The notes: generated by a model not told the origin, from the letters alone. Shown: positions 8,694 through 17,391, counted from the stretch's first letter. The stretch is DNA of 64,000 nt from Egicoccus halophilus (GCF_004300825.1 NZ_CP036250.1:3235001-3299000), one strand, 5' to 3'. Translations and numbers: made by a program.

Positions 8694-8722
8694 AGGGTAC
8701 GCGGCCGGGTGCGTCGGCGCAA
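8694..8722 (-). promoter_or_regulatory. Putative promoter of the tRNA-Gln/tRNA-Glu unit
   Basis: On the minus strand, TTGCGC (8722-8717) and TACCCT (8699-8694) are separated by exactly 17 bases, a good match to a housekeeping promoter. It lies between the gltX stop and tRNA-Gln and would start transcription near 8687. Confidence 0.55.
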
Positions 8723-8778
8723 AGCGCCACCCTCGGCGGCCGGCGCGCGCACGCCCCGACCGCCGCGGTCGCGTCCCG

Positions 8779-10380
8779 TCAGCGTTCGCCGCGGGCGTCC
8801 CGGGCCACCGGCAGCGCGGCCTCGAGGCGGGCCAGCGTGCGCTGGCGCCCCAGCAACTCGATCGACTCGAACAGCGGCGGACTCACCGACGAGCCGGTCA
8901 CCGCCACCCGGATCGGCTGTGCGACCTTGCCGAAGCCGATGCCCAGCTCCTCGGGCAACCCGCGCAACGCCGACTCGATGGCCTCGACGTCGAAGTCGAC
9001 GTTGGCCAGCACCCGCCCGGCGGCCTCGATCGCCTCGACCGAGCCCGCCTTGCCGAACACCTTGGTCACGCTGTCGGCCTCGAAGTCGACCGCCTCGCGC
9101 AGGAAGGCCGGCGCGTAGCGCTGCACCTCGTCGAGACGCTGCATGCGCTCCTGCACCAGCGGCACGAGCCCGCGCAGCACCGCCACCTGCTGCTCGCTCG
9201 GCGGCGTGTCGACCAGCGCCTCGTCACCGTAGGTGCCGTCGAGGAAGGGCACCAGCCGCTCGGCGAGCTCGTCGGGGTCCAGGTCGCGGATGCGCTCGCC
9301 GTTGAAGGCGGTCAGTTTGTCGACGTCGAACGCCGCCGCCGAACGTCCGACCGCGGCGAGTTCGAACTCGGCCACGAGCTCGTCGTCGTCCAGACGCTCG
9401 CGACCGTCCTTGGGGGCCCAACCCAGCAGGGCGAGGTAGTTGCGCAACGTCTCGGGCAGGAACCCCTGCCGGGCGAACTCCTGGATCGACACCGACCCGT
9501 GTCGCTTGGACAGCTTCTTGCGGTCCATGCCGACCACCATCGGCAGGTGGGCGAAGGCCTGCGGGCGCGTCCAGGACGGGTCCCGTGCCGGCAGCCCCAC
9601 CTCGGCCAGGGCGGCGTCGAGGATCGTCGACCCCTCGCCGTCGTCGGCGGTCAGCAACTCGTGCAGCAGCACCTGGCGCGGGGTGACCGACAGCAGGTCC
9701 TCGCCGCGACAGATCAGCGTGATGCCCTGGGCGAGGTCGTCGACGGAGTTCGCCAGGGGGTAGGTCGCGCTGCCGTCGGAGCGGGCGATCACCGGGTCGG
9801 AGATCTGTGCCCAGTCCCAGCGCACCTCGCCGCGCACGAGGTCGTCGACCGCGACCGTCCCGGACTCCGGGGTGCGCAGTCGCAGCGACGCCGGGCGCCC
9901 CTCGGCGGCGAACCGCTCGAGCTCCTCGGGGGTGTGCTCGAACCTGGACGCCTTGACGACCGGCGGGCCCTCGCCCTGGCCGGCCCGCTGCGCCTCCCGC
10001 CACGCCTCGAGCTCCTCGGCGGTGCGATGGTCACGGTAGGTCGCACCCGCGGCCTCCAGGCGTCGGGCGACCGCGCCGTACAGCGCGGTCCGCTCCGACT
10101 GCCGGTACGGGCCGTACTCGCCGCGGGTGACGAAACCGTCGCCGGCGAGCTCGGGGCCCTCGTCGTGGGCGAGCCCGATCCAGGCCATCGCCTCCATCAT
10201 CGAGCGCATCGACTCCTCGGTCGCCCGCGAGGCATCGGTGTCCTCGATGCGGAACACGAACGTGCCGCCGTGCCGGCGGGCGTGGAGGTGGTTGTAGAGG
10301 GCGGCGCGGACGCTGCCGACGTGAAGCCAACCGGAGGGGGCAGGGCAGAAGCGGACGCGCGGGGCGGGAGCGGAAGACAC
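8779..10380 (-). CDS. gltX: Glutamyl-tRNA synthetase
   Basis: 533-residue class I synthetase charging tRNA with glutamate. The HIGH-type motif is in RFCPAPSGWLHVGSVRAAL near the N-terminus. The KMSKS-type motif appears as KKLSKRHGS in the middle, followed by the helical anticodon-binding domain. I chose the GTG at 10380, giving the usual short N-terminus (SSAPAPRVRF); longer in-frame extensions are Arg/Pro-rich and implausible. A TACCAT hexamer at 10434-10429 is a likely -10. Its two probable substrates, tRNA-Gln and tRNA-Glu, lie immediately downstream, as expected if this enzyme is the non-discriminating form used with GatCAB. Discrimination cannot be decided from this sequence. Confidence 0.95.
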   Translation of the reverse strand: MSSAPAPRVRFCPAPSGWLHVGSVRAALYNHLHARRHGGTFVFRIEDTDASRATEESMRSMMEAMAWIGLAHDEGPELAGDGFVTRGEYGPYRQSERTALYGAVARRLEAAGATYRDHRTAEELEAWREAQRAGQGEGPPVVKASRFEHTPEELERFAAEGRPASLRLRTPESGTVAVDDLVRGEVRWDWAQISDPVIARSDGSATYPLANSVDDLAQGITLICRGEDLLSVTPRQVLLHELLTADDGEGSTILDAALAEVGLPARDPSWTRPQAFAHLPMVVGMDRKKLSKRHGSVSIQEFARQGFLPETLRNYLALLGWAPKDGRERLDDDELVAEFELAAVGRSAAAFDVDKLTAFNGERIRDLDPDELAERLVPFLDGTYGDEALVDTPPSEQQVAVLRGLVPLVQERMQRLDEVQRYAPAFLREAVDFEADSVTKVFGKAGSVEAIEAAGRVLANVDFDVEAIESALRGLPEELGIGFGKVAQPIRVAVTGSSVSPPLFESIELLGRQRTLARLEAALPVARDARGER

Positions 10381-10535
10381 GACGGCAGGACCTCGAGGTC
10401 GCACGGTGGCGAAAGGGACGGGGCGCCGATGGTAGGGCCGAGCTCGGCAGGTTCGGGACCTTGGACCCTGGGTCACCCGACCACGAGGGTCCTACCGTCG
10501 GGAACGAGCCGTCGTCCACGCCGGGAGAGCCACCG

Positions 10536-10997
10536 ATGAGCGCCGTGACCCGCCGTTGCCACGTGTGCATCCCCGCTCGGGACCTGTGGGCACGACTCGT
10601 CGACGTCGAAGGGCTGGTCGTCGAGGACCACGAGCTCGACCTGGTCGAACTCGACGGGTCCGGTGCCCTCGAGCCGGGCGCCCGGATGGTGCTCAGCCGC
10701 CGACAGGGGCAGCGGCTGACCACCTACGACGTGCACGTGCTGGACGTGGTCGAGCAGGAGCTGCTGCGCCTGTCGGTGGAGACGGGACGGGACGCCTGGC
10801 TGGTCGAGGCGCGACTGCGCCGGAACGCCGAGGGCACCGCGATGTCGGTCACGGCCGACCTCGACCCGTCCCGCACGCCGCAGGCGGTCCTGCACGGCCT
10901 GACACGCCCGCTGGACCTCGGCCTGTACACGGCCATCGACGACCTGCTCGACCGGTGGGTCCACCGGGCGTGCCAGGCGCTCGCGGCCGCGACCTGA
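10536..10997 (+). CDS. SRPBCC-like protein of unknown function
   Basis: 153-residue protein. Alternating beta-rich segments and a long C-terminal helix (TRPLDLGLYTAIDDLLDRW) suggest a START/polyketide-cyclase (SRPBCC) fold, a small hydrophobic-ligand pocket used in many unrelated roles. The start ATG is preceded by GGGAGAG; a TACCGT hexamer at 10493-10498 is a likely -10. It is divergent from gltX and convergent with purB. The fold is inferred and the function unknown. Confidence 0.6.
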   Translation: MSAVTRRCHVCIPARDLWARLVDVEGLVVEDHELDLVELDGSGALEPGARMVLSRRQGQRLTTYDVHVLDVVEQELLRLSVETGRDAWLVEARLRRNAEGTAMSVTADLDPSRTPQAVLHGLTRPLDLGLYTAIDDLLDRWVHRACQALAAAT

Positions 10998-11017
10998 CGC
11001 CGGACCTCGTCGCGGCC
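10985..11017. terminator. Bidirectional terminator hairpin between convergent genes
   Basis: A perfect 9-bp inverted repeat, GGCCGCGAC (10985-10993) and GTCGCGGCC (11009-11017), spans the 3' end of the SRPBCC-like gene and the gap before the purB stop. There is no T-run, as is often the case in GC-rich actinobacteria. Confidence 0.55.
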
Positions 11018-11019
11018 CG

Positions 11020-12438
11020 TCAGAGGATCGCGCCGGGCCGGTAGGTCGCCGCCTGCGGGTGACGGTGGGTCAGTTCCGCCACCTCGTCGACGAACCGCGC
11101 GACCTGCTCGCCGGCCGCGCCGACGAAGCCGAGACGGTCGGCGAGCAGTGCGTCCAGGGCCGCCCGGTCGAGCGGGATCCGCTCGTCGGCGGCGAGCCGG
11201 TCCAGCAGATCGTTGTCGGCCTGCGCCGTCTCGCGCAGGGCCAGCGCCGACGCGACCGCGTGTTCCTTGATCGCCTCGTGGGCGCTCTCGCGTCCGACCC
11301 CGGCACGCACGGCGGCGACCAGCACCTTCGTGGTCGCCAGGAACGGCAGGTAGCGGGTCAGTTCACGCTCGACGACCGCCGGGTAGGCGCCGAACTCGAC
11401 GAGCACGGTCAGGAAGGTCTCGAACAGGCCGTCGAGGGCGAAGAACGCGTCGGGCAGCGCGACCCGCCGCACCACCGAGTCGGACACGTCCCCCTCGTTC
11501 CACTGGTGGCCGGCCAGGCCGGCCACCATCACGAGGTGGCCGTCGAGGACGACCTTGAGGCCGTTGACCCGCTCGCACGAACGCGAGTTCATCTTGTGGG
11601 GCATGGCCGACGAACCGACCTGACCGGGCTGGAAGCCCTCGGTGGCCAGCTCCTGCCCCGCCATCAGCCGGATCGTGGTCGCCAGGCTGGACGGCCCCGC
11701 GGCGACCTGGACCAGGGCCGCGACGACGTCGAGGTCGAGCGAGCGCGGATAGACCTGGCCGACGTTGTCGAGCCGCGCCGCGAAGCCGAGGTGCTGCTGC
11801 ACCCGCACCTCGAGTTCGTCGAGCCGTTCGGGTTCGCCCAGCAGGTCGAGCATGTCCTGCTGCGTACCGACCGGACCCTTGATGCCGCGCAGGGGATAGC
11901 GGTCCAGCAGTTCCTCGATCCGGCGGGTGGCCTGCAGCAACTCCTCGCCGGCGTTGGCGAACCGCTTGCCGAGCGTGGTGGCCTGCGCCGCGACGTTGTG
12001 GCTGCGTCCGGCCATCACCAGCCCGGTGTGCTCGGCGGCCCGGTCCGCGAGCAGCGCCAAGCTCGCCACGCAGCGGTCGCGTACCAGTTCCAGCGCACGG
12101 CGGACCTGCAGCTGTTCGACGTTCTCGGTCAGGTCACGCGAGGTCATGCCCTTGTGCACGTGCTCGTGGCCGGCCAGGGCGCAGAACTCCTCGATGCGCG
12201 CCTTGACGTCGTGGCGCGTCACGCGCTCGCGGGCGGCGATGGCCTCGAGGTCGACCTGCTCGACGACCGCCTCGTAGTCCTCGACGACTCCGTCGGGGAC
12301 GTCGACGCCGAGCTCGCGCTGCGCCCGCAGCACGGCCAGCCACAGCTGGCGCTCGAGCACGACCTTGCCCCGCGGCGACCACAGCTCGCGCATCGGCGGG
12401 CTGGCGTAGCGGGCGGCGAGCACGTTGGGGATCGACAC
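11020..12438 (-). CDS. purB: Adenylosuccinate lyase
   Basis: 472-residue fumarase/aspartase-superfamily lyase acting twice in purine synthesis: SAICAR to AICAR, and adenylosuccinate to AMP, each releasing fumarate. The superfamily signature is present as GSSAMPHKMNSRSCERV. Also seen are HVHKGMTSRDLTEN, GRSHNVAAQATTLGKR and GIKGPVGTQ. The GTG at 12438 is preferred because AGGA lies 9 bases upstream; a GTG two codons earlier (12444) is too close. It is divergent from the EAL-domain gene. Confidence 0.93.
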   Translation of the reverse strand: MSIPNVLAARYASPPMRELWSPRGKVVLERQLWLAVLRAQRELGVDVPDGVVEDYEAVVEQVDLEAIAARERVTRHDVKARIEEFCALAGHEHVHKGMTSRDLTENVEQLQVRRALELVRDRCVASLALLADRAAEHTGLVMAGRSHNVAAQATTLGKRFANAGEELLQATRRIEELLDRYPLRGIKGPVGTQQDMLDLLGEPERLDELEVRVQQHLGFAARLDNVGQVYPRSLDLDVVAALVQVAAGPSSLATTIRLMAGQELATEGFQPGQVGSSAMPHKMNSRSCERVNGLKVVLDGHLVMVAGLAGHQWNEGDVSDSVVRRVALPDAFFALDGLFETFLTVLVEFGAYPAVVERELTRYLPFLATTKVLVAAVRAGVGRESAHEAIKEHAVASALALRETAQADNDLLDRLAADERIPLDRAALDALLADRLGFVGAAGEQVARFVDEVAELTHRHPQAATYRPGAIL

Positions 12439-12615
12439 GGGCACGGGTCCTGTCGGCCGGAGGGACGCCGCATCCTTCCACGCTGCCGCTCCCCCGGCGA
12501 ACCGGTCGGCGCCGCAGTCCTCGAGCGGGGTCCCCGCCCGCCGACATGCCGACAGAACGACCGCCGACCCGACGGCGACCTTGGGCCGGCAGCCACCGGA
12601 CGGCAAGGACGACGG

Positions 12616-13410
12616 GTGCATCCGACCGACCTCGACTGGCGCGACGCGCTGGCGGCGACCATCGGCGGCCGACGTACGCCCCAACTGGCCCTGCAGCCGA
12701 TCGTCGACCTGCAGCGCGGCACCGTCGTCGGTCACGAGGTCCTCGCCCGCTTCCCCGGGCGGCCGGAGGCGACCCCCGACCGGTGGTTCGCCGCCGCCGA
12801 ACGGTTCGGGATCGGGCCCGCGCTGTCGCGAACGGTGCTCGAGGTGGCGATGGCCCGGTTGCCCGACCTGCCGCCCGACACGTTCCTGACGGTCAATCTC
12901 GAACCGGTGCACGTCACCGACGTCGACGTGCAGCGGGTCCTGCTGAGCGCTGGCCGGCTCGACCGGGTGGTGGTCGAGCTCACCGAACACGCCGCGATCG
13001 ACGACCTCGCACCCGTGCTGGACGGGATCGAGCTCCTGCGCAGCGCCGGCGCCCGCACCGCCATCGACGACGCCGGATCGGGCTACGCGGGCCTGCAGAC
13101 GCTGCTGCGCCTGCGACCCGACCTGATCAAGCTCGACCGCTCGCTGGTCCAGGACCTGGATCACGACCCGGCCAAGCGCGTGCTGCTGCGGGCGGTCGGC
13201 GAGATCGCGGACGGCATCGACGCGTGGGTCCTCGGCGAGGGCATCGAGACCCGCGGGGAGCTCGACGAGCTCGTCACCGCGGGCGTGCCTCTCGGGCAGG
13301 GCCATCTGCTCGGTCGGCCGGCGTGGAGCTGGACCACCGAGATCCCGCTCGACGTCGCGCGCGCCATCCTCGAGCGCATCGCCGTGCTGCGGCAGACCTC
13401 GTTGGTGTGA
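12616..13410 (+). CDS. EAL-domain protein (probable cyclic-di-GMP phosphodiesterase)
   Basis: 264 residues, essentially one EAL domain, the c-di-GMP phosphodiesterase fold. The signature triad is EVL at 41-43 (PIVDLQRGTVVGHEVLARF). Metal and catalytic residues look conserved: Asn in LTVNLEP, Glu in VELTEH, the Asp pair in AIDDAGSGYAGL, Lys in DLIKLDR and Glu in LGEGIET. Activity is therefore plausible. There is no GGDEF, PAS or membrane segment. AAGGA lies about 7 bases before the GTG start. The stop overlaps the start of a CBS-like gene (GTGA), which may supply a nucleotide-sensing module in trans. Confidence 0.88.
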   Translation: MHPTDLDWRDALAATIGGRRTPQLALQPIVDLQRGTVVGHEVLARFPGRPEATPDRWFAAAERFGIGPALSRTVLEVAMARLPDLPPDTFLTVNLEPVHVTDVDVQRVLLSAGRLDRVVVELTEHAAIDDLAPVLDGIELLRSAGARTAIDDAGSGYAGLQTLLRLRPDLIKLDRSLVQDLDHDPAKRVLLRAVGEIADGIDAWVLGEGIETRGELDELVTAGVPLGQGHLLGRPAWSWTTEIPLDVARAILERIAVLRQTSLV

Positions 13411-13733
13411 CGCTGCTCGAACGTCCCACCGACCGGGTCGGGGACGTGCTGACCTTCTCCGGTGACGTCGCCGTGGAGATCGACGACCTACGCCGACCGG
13501 TCGCGGTGTTCCTGCCGGGTCGGCGCCGCACCGTCGACCTGTGTGTGGCCAAGCCCTCGGACGGCATCCGGGAGGTCGCCCGACGCAGCGTCGCCCGCGC
13601 CCGCGGACACTGGTCGGATCCGGTGATCGTCACCGACGGCCGCGGTACGGCGGTCGGCATCGTGCCGGTCGCACGCTTGCTCGAGCGCCTGGCCGCGGGC
13701 AGCGGTCAGCCGGCAGCGAGCGCGACCGGCTGA
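13407..13733 (+). CDS. CBS-domain-like small protein coupled to the EAL gene
   Basis: 108-residue protein whose C-terminal half (DPVIVTDGRGTAVGIVPVARLLERLA) matches the last strand-helix unit of a CBS domain, a module that usually binds adenine nucleotides. The N-terminal half would be the preceding CBS elements but is divergent. It overlaps the EAL gene by four bases, so the two products are probably made together. This resembles EAL-CBS fusions split into two chains. The nucleotide and partner are inferred. Confidence 0.55.
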   Translation: MTLLERPTDRVGDVLTFSGDVAVEIDDLRRPVAVFLPGRRRTVDLCVAKPSDGIREVARRSVARARGHWSDPVIVTDGRGTAVGIVPVARLLERLAAGSGQPAASATG

Positions 13734-13748
13734 CCTCGGGCGCGACCG

Positions 13749-13922
13749 TCAGACCAGCGCGATGTGGTCGACCACCGACTGGGCCAGGGCGTCGGGGATC
13801 TCGACCAGGCCGTGGTCCACGCGGGCGTGCGCGCCGACCTGCAGGAGGATCGCCTCGTCGTCGATGCCGACGAACGAGGCCTGACAGCCGGGGACGACGT
13901 CCCCGCAGGCGAACTGCTTCAC
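13749..13922 (-). CDS. DUF1059 family small protein
   Basis: 57-residue protein with the complete DUF1059 pattern: KQFACGDVVPGC at the start, a central acidic turn, then AHARVDHGLVEIP. The two Cys and the His pair suggest metal binding, but the function is unknown. The GTG at 13922 has GGAG 7 bases upstream; a longer frame to 14024 is Arg-rich and rejected. It is convergent with the CBS-like gene, only 15 bases apart. Confidence 0.85.
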   Translation of the reverse strand: MKQFACGDVVPGCQASFVGIDDEAILLQVGAHARVDHGLVEIPDALAQSVVDHIALV

Positions 13923-14147
13923 GTGCCATCTCCGATGGGTGAGGAAGGACTCGCACGCCCGTCGGCCACGACGCCGGCGGATCAACCGCTCGCGGCCCGG
14001 TGTCCCGGGCCCCTCCCGACGCACCGGTCGGCACTCGAGGCAGGCCGACCTCGGCGGACCGGACGGAACCGGCCGAACGGCCCGCGCGGTCGCCGACGGA
14101 GCCCAGCCAGTACCTGCACGATGCAGACAATCGTCGAGGAGGCAACG

Positions 14148-14660
14148 GTGGGGGTCGAGGTCGAGCAGCGGTCGCGGACGGGTGACACGCGGCGCAACGT
14201 GGTGGCGTTGCTGGTCCTCGTGGTCGTCGCCGCAGCGGCCGGATTCGTCGGCAACCTGCTGCAGGGCGACGACGTCGGCGAGCGCTACCTCGCGCTGGAC
14301 CGTCCGGCGTGGGCGCCACCGCAGGAGGCCTTCGGCATCGTCTGGCCGGTTCTGTACCTGCTGATCGCGATCGCCGCCTGGCAGGTGTGGCGCACGTCGG
14401 GCGGGCTGGCGGCGGCGCGGGGGCCGCTGACGCTGTGGGCCGCGCAGCTGGTCGTCAACGCCGTCTGGCCCGGCGTGTTCTTCGGTGCCGGGGCGTTCTG
14501 GCCGGCGGTCGCCGTGATCCTGCTGCTCGACGTGCTGGTCGTGGGGACGCTCGTGCAGTTCTGGCAGCGCTCGATGCTGGCCGGTGTCCTGCTGCTGCCC
14601 TACCTCGCGTGGATCTTCTACGCCACCGGGCTCAACCTCGCGATCGCACTGGCGAACTGA
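14148..14660 (+). CDS. tspO: TspO/MBR family membrane protein
   Basis: 170-residue five-helix membrane protein related to the mitochondrial translocator protein; bacterial forms bind tetrapyrroles. Family marks are the Trp-rich PAWAPPQEAFGIVWPVLYLL loop and helix, AAWQVWR, QLVVNAVWPGVFF and the C-terminal YLAWIFYATGLNLAIALAN. The GTG at 14148 has GAGGAGG 5-6 bases upstream; an ATG at 14121 is in frame but has no ribosome site. The exact ligand here is unknown. Confidence 0.88.
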   Translation: MGVEVEQRSRTGDTRRNVVALLVLVVVAAAAGFVGNLLQGDDVGERYLALDRPAWAPPQEAFGIVWPVLYLLIAIAAWQVWRTSGGLAAARGPLTLWAAQLVVNAVWPGVFFGAGAFWPAVAVILLLDVLVVGTLVQFWQRSMLAGVLLLPYLAWIFYATGLNLAIALAN

Positions 14661-14684
14661 CCCGGGCGGCGCCCCGGCGCACGT

Positions 14685-15509
14685 TCACGGGGTGTCGTGG
14701 CCGTTGCTGCGGGTCTCGGCGGTCGCGCCGGCCTGCCGGTCGACGACCGGGTTCTCGAGCGTGCCGACACCGTCGATCTCGACCCGCACCCGCTGCCCGG
14801 GCAGGAGCGGACCGACCCCGGCCGGCGTTCCGGTGAGCAGCACGTCGCTGGGCAGCAGGGTGACCACCTGGGACGCCTCGGCGACCAGCCGCGCGACGTC
14901 GAACACGAGGTCGGCGGTGGTGCCGTCCTGGCGCAGCTCGTCGTCCACCCAGCACCGCACGCGCAGGTCGGCGGCGTCGAGGCCGGTCGCGATCGCCGGA
15001 CCCAGCGGACAGAAGGTGTCGAAGCCCTTGCCGCGGAACCACTGGCTCTCGCGACGCTGCCAGTCGCGGGCGGTGACGTCGTTGGCGGCCGTGTAACCGA
15101 GGATGCCGTCGAGGGCCTGCTCGGGCGTGACCCGCTGCAGCAGCTTGCCGATCACCACCGCCACCTCGGCCTCGTGGTGCACCTCGTCGCTGAGGTCGGT
15201 GGGCAGTCGGATCGGCTCACCCGGACCGATCACCGACGAGGACGGCTTGAGGAACAACAGCGGCTCCGCGGGGACCTCCCCACCCATCTCGGCGACGTGG
15301 TCGCGGTAGTTCTTGCCGACACACACGATCTTGGACGGGATGACCGGCGCGAGCAGGTGCAGCCCCTCGAGCGGGACCCGTGCCCCGGACGGGGTGAACC
15401 GGGTGAAGGGGTGCGGCTCGATCACGGCCACCTGCCCGTCGTCCTCGAGCACCCCGTAACGCGGCGACGGGCCGGTCTGGGCATGGACGAAGCGGACGAT
15501 GCGGGCCAT
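14685..15509 (-). CDS. Fumarylacetoacetate hydrolase (FAH) family protein
   Basis: 274-residue member of the FAH family, which cleaves or isomerises 2-oxo acids such as acylpyruvates and homoprotocatechuate intermediates. The metal-binding pattern is visible: KIVCVGKNYRDHVAEMG, then LPTDLSDEVHHEAEVAVVIG with the acidic ligands, GYTAANDVTARDWQ and the GTPAGVGPLLPGQ loop. The length is normal. A TAGCGT -10 lies at 15556-15551, 41 bases before the ATG. The specific substrate is not indicated by neighbours. Confidence 0.85.
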   Translation of the reverse strand: MARIVRFVHAQTGPSPRYGVLEDDGQVAVIEPHPFTRFTPSGARVPLEGLHLLAPVIPSKIVCVGKNYRDHVAEMGGEVPAEPLLFLKPSSSVIGPGEPIRLPTDLSDEVHHEAEVAVVIGKLLQRVTPEQALDGILGYTAANDVTARDWQRRESQWFRGKGFDTFCPLGPAIATGLDAADLRVRCWVDDELRQDGTTADLVFDVARLVAEASQVVTLLPSDVLLTGTPAGVGPLLPGQRVRVEIDGVGTLENPVVDRQAGATAETRSNGHDTP

Positions 15510-15563
15510 CGGGAGGGCTCCTGGGACGCTCGGGGCGGGGAAGAAGACGGACGCTACCCGCCG

Positions 15564-17210
15564 TCAGACCTCGGCTGTTTGCTGCCAGTGGACCCGCAGG
15601 ATCGCATGGGTGTAGGCGTCCGAGAGCGCGAGCCACGACGCCTCGACGACGTTGGGGTGCACGCCGACGGTGTCCCAGACGTCCACGCCGTCGGTCGAGG
15701 TGACCAGCACCCGCGTGACGGCGTCGGTGCCGGCGGAGGCCTCGAGCACACGGACCTTGTAGTCGGACAGGTGCACCCGGTCGAGCTGCGGCCAGGTGCC
15801 GTTCACCGCGTTGCGGAACGCCCGGTCGAGCGCGTCGACGGGCCCGTTTCCCTCCCCTGCCCCGAGCCGACGCTGTCCGGCGACCTCCACGGCCAGGATC
15901 GCCTCGGCCGGCCCCTCGGTCGCGGCCGAGGCCTCGTCGGCACCACCGGCGACGCTGACCCGGTAGTGACGCGATCGGAACGGCTCGTCGGCCGCCGGCA
16001 GGGACCCGGTGACCCGGCGCAGCAGCAGGTCGAACGAGGCGTCCGCCGCCTCGTAGGTCCACCCTGCCGCTTCCCGCCGCTTGACCTCGGCCAGCACCGT
16101 GCGGGCCTGCTCGTCGTCGACGGCGACCCCCAGCTCCCTGGCCTTGAGCACGATGTTGGAGCGGCCGGCGAGTTCGCTGACGACGAGACGCTGCCGGTTG
16201 CCGACGTCCTCGGGCTCGACGTGCTGGTACATGTCCGGTGCCTTGGCCAGCGCGGAGGCGTGCAGGCCGGCCTTGTGACTGAACGCGGTGTGCCCGACGT
16301 AGGGGGCGACCGACGGGGTGGTCTGGTTGCACAGTTCGGCGACGGTGTGGCTGATCTCGGTGAGCCGCTCGAGCCGGTCGGGCGGGACCAGCCGCAGACC
16401 CCGCTTGAGCTGCAGGTCGGCCAGGATCGTGAACAGGTTCGCGTTGCCGCACCGCTCGCCGAGACCATTGGCGGTGCCCTGCACGTGGGTCGCGCCGGCC
16501 TCGATGCCCAGCAGCGAGTTGGCGACCGCGCAGCCACCGTCATCGTGGAAGTGCAGGCCGACCGAGCTCGGCAGGTCGTGCACCAGGCCGCCGACGAGTT
16601 CGGCCACGTCCCAGGGCATCGCGCCGCCGTTGGTGTCGCACAGCACCACGCACTCGGCGCCGGCCTCGGCCGCGGCGGTCACCACCTCGCGGGCGTAGGC
16701 GCCGTCGCGGGCGACGCCGTCGAAGAAGTGCTCGGCGTCGAAGAACACGCGCTTGCCGAGCGAGGTGAGGTGCCGGACCGAGTCGGCGACCATCGCGAGG
16801 TTCTCGGCACGCGGGACCCCGAGTGCCTCGTCGACGTGGTAGCCCCAGGACTTGCCGACGAGGCAGATCACCTCGGTGCGGGCATCGACCAGTGCCTGCA
16901 GCAGCGGGTCGGCCTCGGCGGGACGCCCGGCGCCACGGGTCATGCCGAAGGCGACCAGGGTGGCGTGCTCGAGCGCGAGTTCGCCGTCGGCGGCGCGCGC
17001 GAAGAAGGCGGTGTCCTTCGGGTTGGCGCCCGGCCAGCCGCCCTCGATGTAGGCCACGCCGAGCTCGTCCATGCGGCGGGCGACCCGCAGCTTGTCCTCG
17101 ACCGACAGGCTCACGCCCTCGCGCTGGGTGCCGTCCCGCAGCGTCGTGTCGTACAGGTCCAGTCCTGCTGCCGGGGCCGGGAGCGGGCTGTGCGCGGTGG
17201 CGTCCGTCAC
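15564..17210 (-). CDS. cimA: (R)-citramalate synthase
   Basis: 548-residue DRE-TIM metallolyase condensing pyruvate and acetyl-CoA to citramalate, the threonine-independent entry to isoleucine. It has YDTTLRDGTQREG around residue 20, the HFHDDGGCAVANSL metal loop, GLGERCGNANL, HKAGLHASALAKAP and a C-terminal LeuA-type regulatory domain. The longer length and the TQREG variant favour citramalate over isopropylmalate synthase; a separate true leuA exists at 38098. The GTG start has AGGAG 6 bases upstream. A leader peptide and hairpin lie just ahead, suggesting attenuation by isoleucine. LeuCD and LeuB elsewhere in the window can carry the product on to 2-oxobutanoate. Confidence 0.93.
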   Translation of the reverse strand: MTDATAHSPLPAPAAGLDLYDTTLRDGTQREGVSLSVEDKLRVARRMDELGVAYIEGGWPGANPKDTAFFARAADGELALEHATLVAFGMTRGAGRPAEADPLLQALVDARTEVICLVGKSWGYHVDEALGVPRAENLAMVADSVRHLTSLGKRVFFDAEHFFDGVARDGAYAREVVTAAAEAGAECVVLCDTNGGAMPWDVAELVGGLVHDLPSSVGLHFHDDGGCAVANSLLGIEAGATHVQGTANGLGERCGNANLFTILADLQLKRGLRLVPPDRLERLTEISHTVAELCNQTTPSVAPYVGHTAFSHKAGLHASALAKAPDMYQHVEPEDVGNRQRLVVSELAGRSNIVLKARELGVAVDDEQARTVLAEVKRREAAGWTYEAADASFDLLLRRVTGSLPAADEPFRSRHYRVSVAGGADEASAATEGPAEAILAVEVAGQRRLGAGEGNGPVDALDRAFRNAVNGTWPQLDRVHLSDYKVRVLEASAGTDAVTRVLVTSTDGVDVWDTVGVHPNVVEASWLALSDAYTHAILRVHWQQTAEV

Positions 17211-17270
17211 GGGGGTCTCCTGGATGGTCGACACGTGGGCGACCGGACGAGCAGGAGGGACCGTGACCGG

Positions 17271-17311
17271 GCCGCTCCCGCAACCCGGTCGACACCGGCT
17301 ACGGGAGCGGC
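17271..17311 (-). terminator. Candidate attenuator hairpin ahead of cimA
   Basis: A perfect 10-bp inverted repeat, GCCGCTCCCG (17271-17280) and CGGGAGCGGC (17302-17311), with an inner 5-bp stem CCGGT/ACCGG (17285-17298). On the minus strand its 5' arm overlaps the last four codons of a leader peptide, immediately after two Ile codons. The stem ends 60 bases before the cimA start. There is no U-run, as in many actinobacterial terminators. Confidence 0.65.
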
Positions 17312-17391
17312 GGAATGATCGCGGAGGCGAGTGCGCTGCGCCGGCGCACGACACGAGGACGTCGGCCCCGTGCGGTGGTGGCGGCACGCAT
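17299..17391 (-). CDS. Putative cimA leader peptide with tandem Ile codons
   Basis: 30-codon reading frame starting ATG at 17391, with a good ribosome site (GGGAG, 6 bases upstream). The peptide is Arg/Ala-rich, then ends SAIIPPLP. The two Ile codons (ATC ATT, codons 25 and 26) lie directly before the 5' arm of the hairpin at 17271-17311, and the stop is inside the hairpin. ATT is a rare codon in such a GC-rich genome. The arrangement suits a ribosome-stalling attenuator that senses charged tRNA-Ile and controls citramalate synthase. It is inferred from layout only. Confidence 0.6.
   Translation of the reverse strand: MRAATTARGRRPRVVRRRSALASAIIPPLP

Noticed and set aside
12439-13305. A longer PurB frame extending to 13305 on the minus strand.
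   Set aside because: The extension lies opposite the EAL-domain gene and shows no similarity to lyases. The conserved PurB N-terminus begins at the GTG at 12438.
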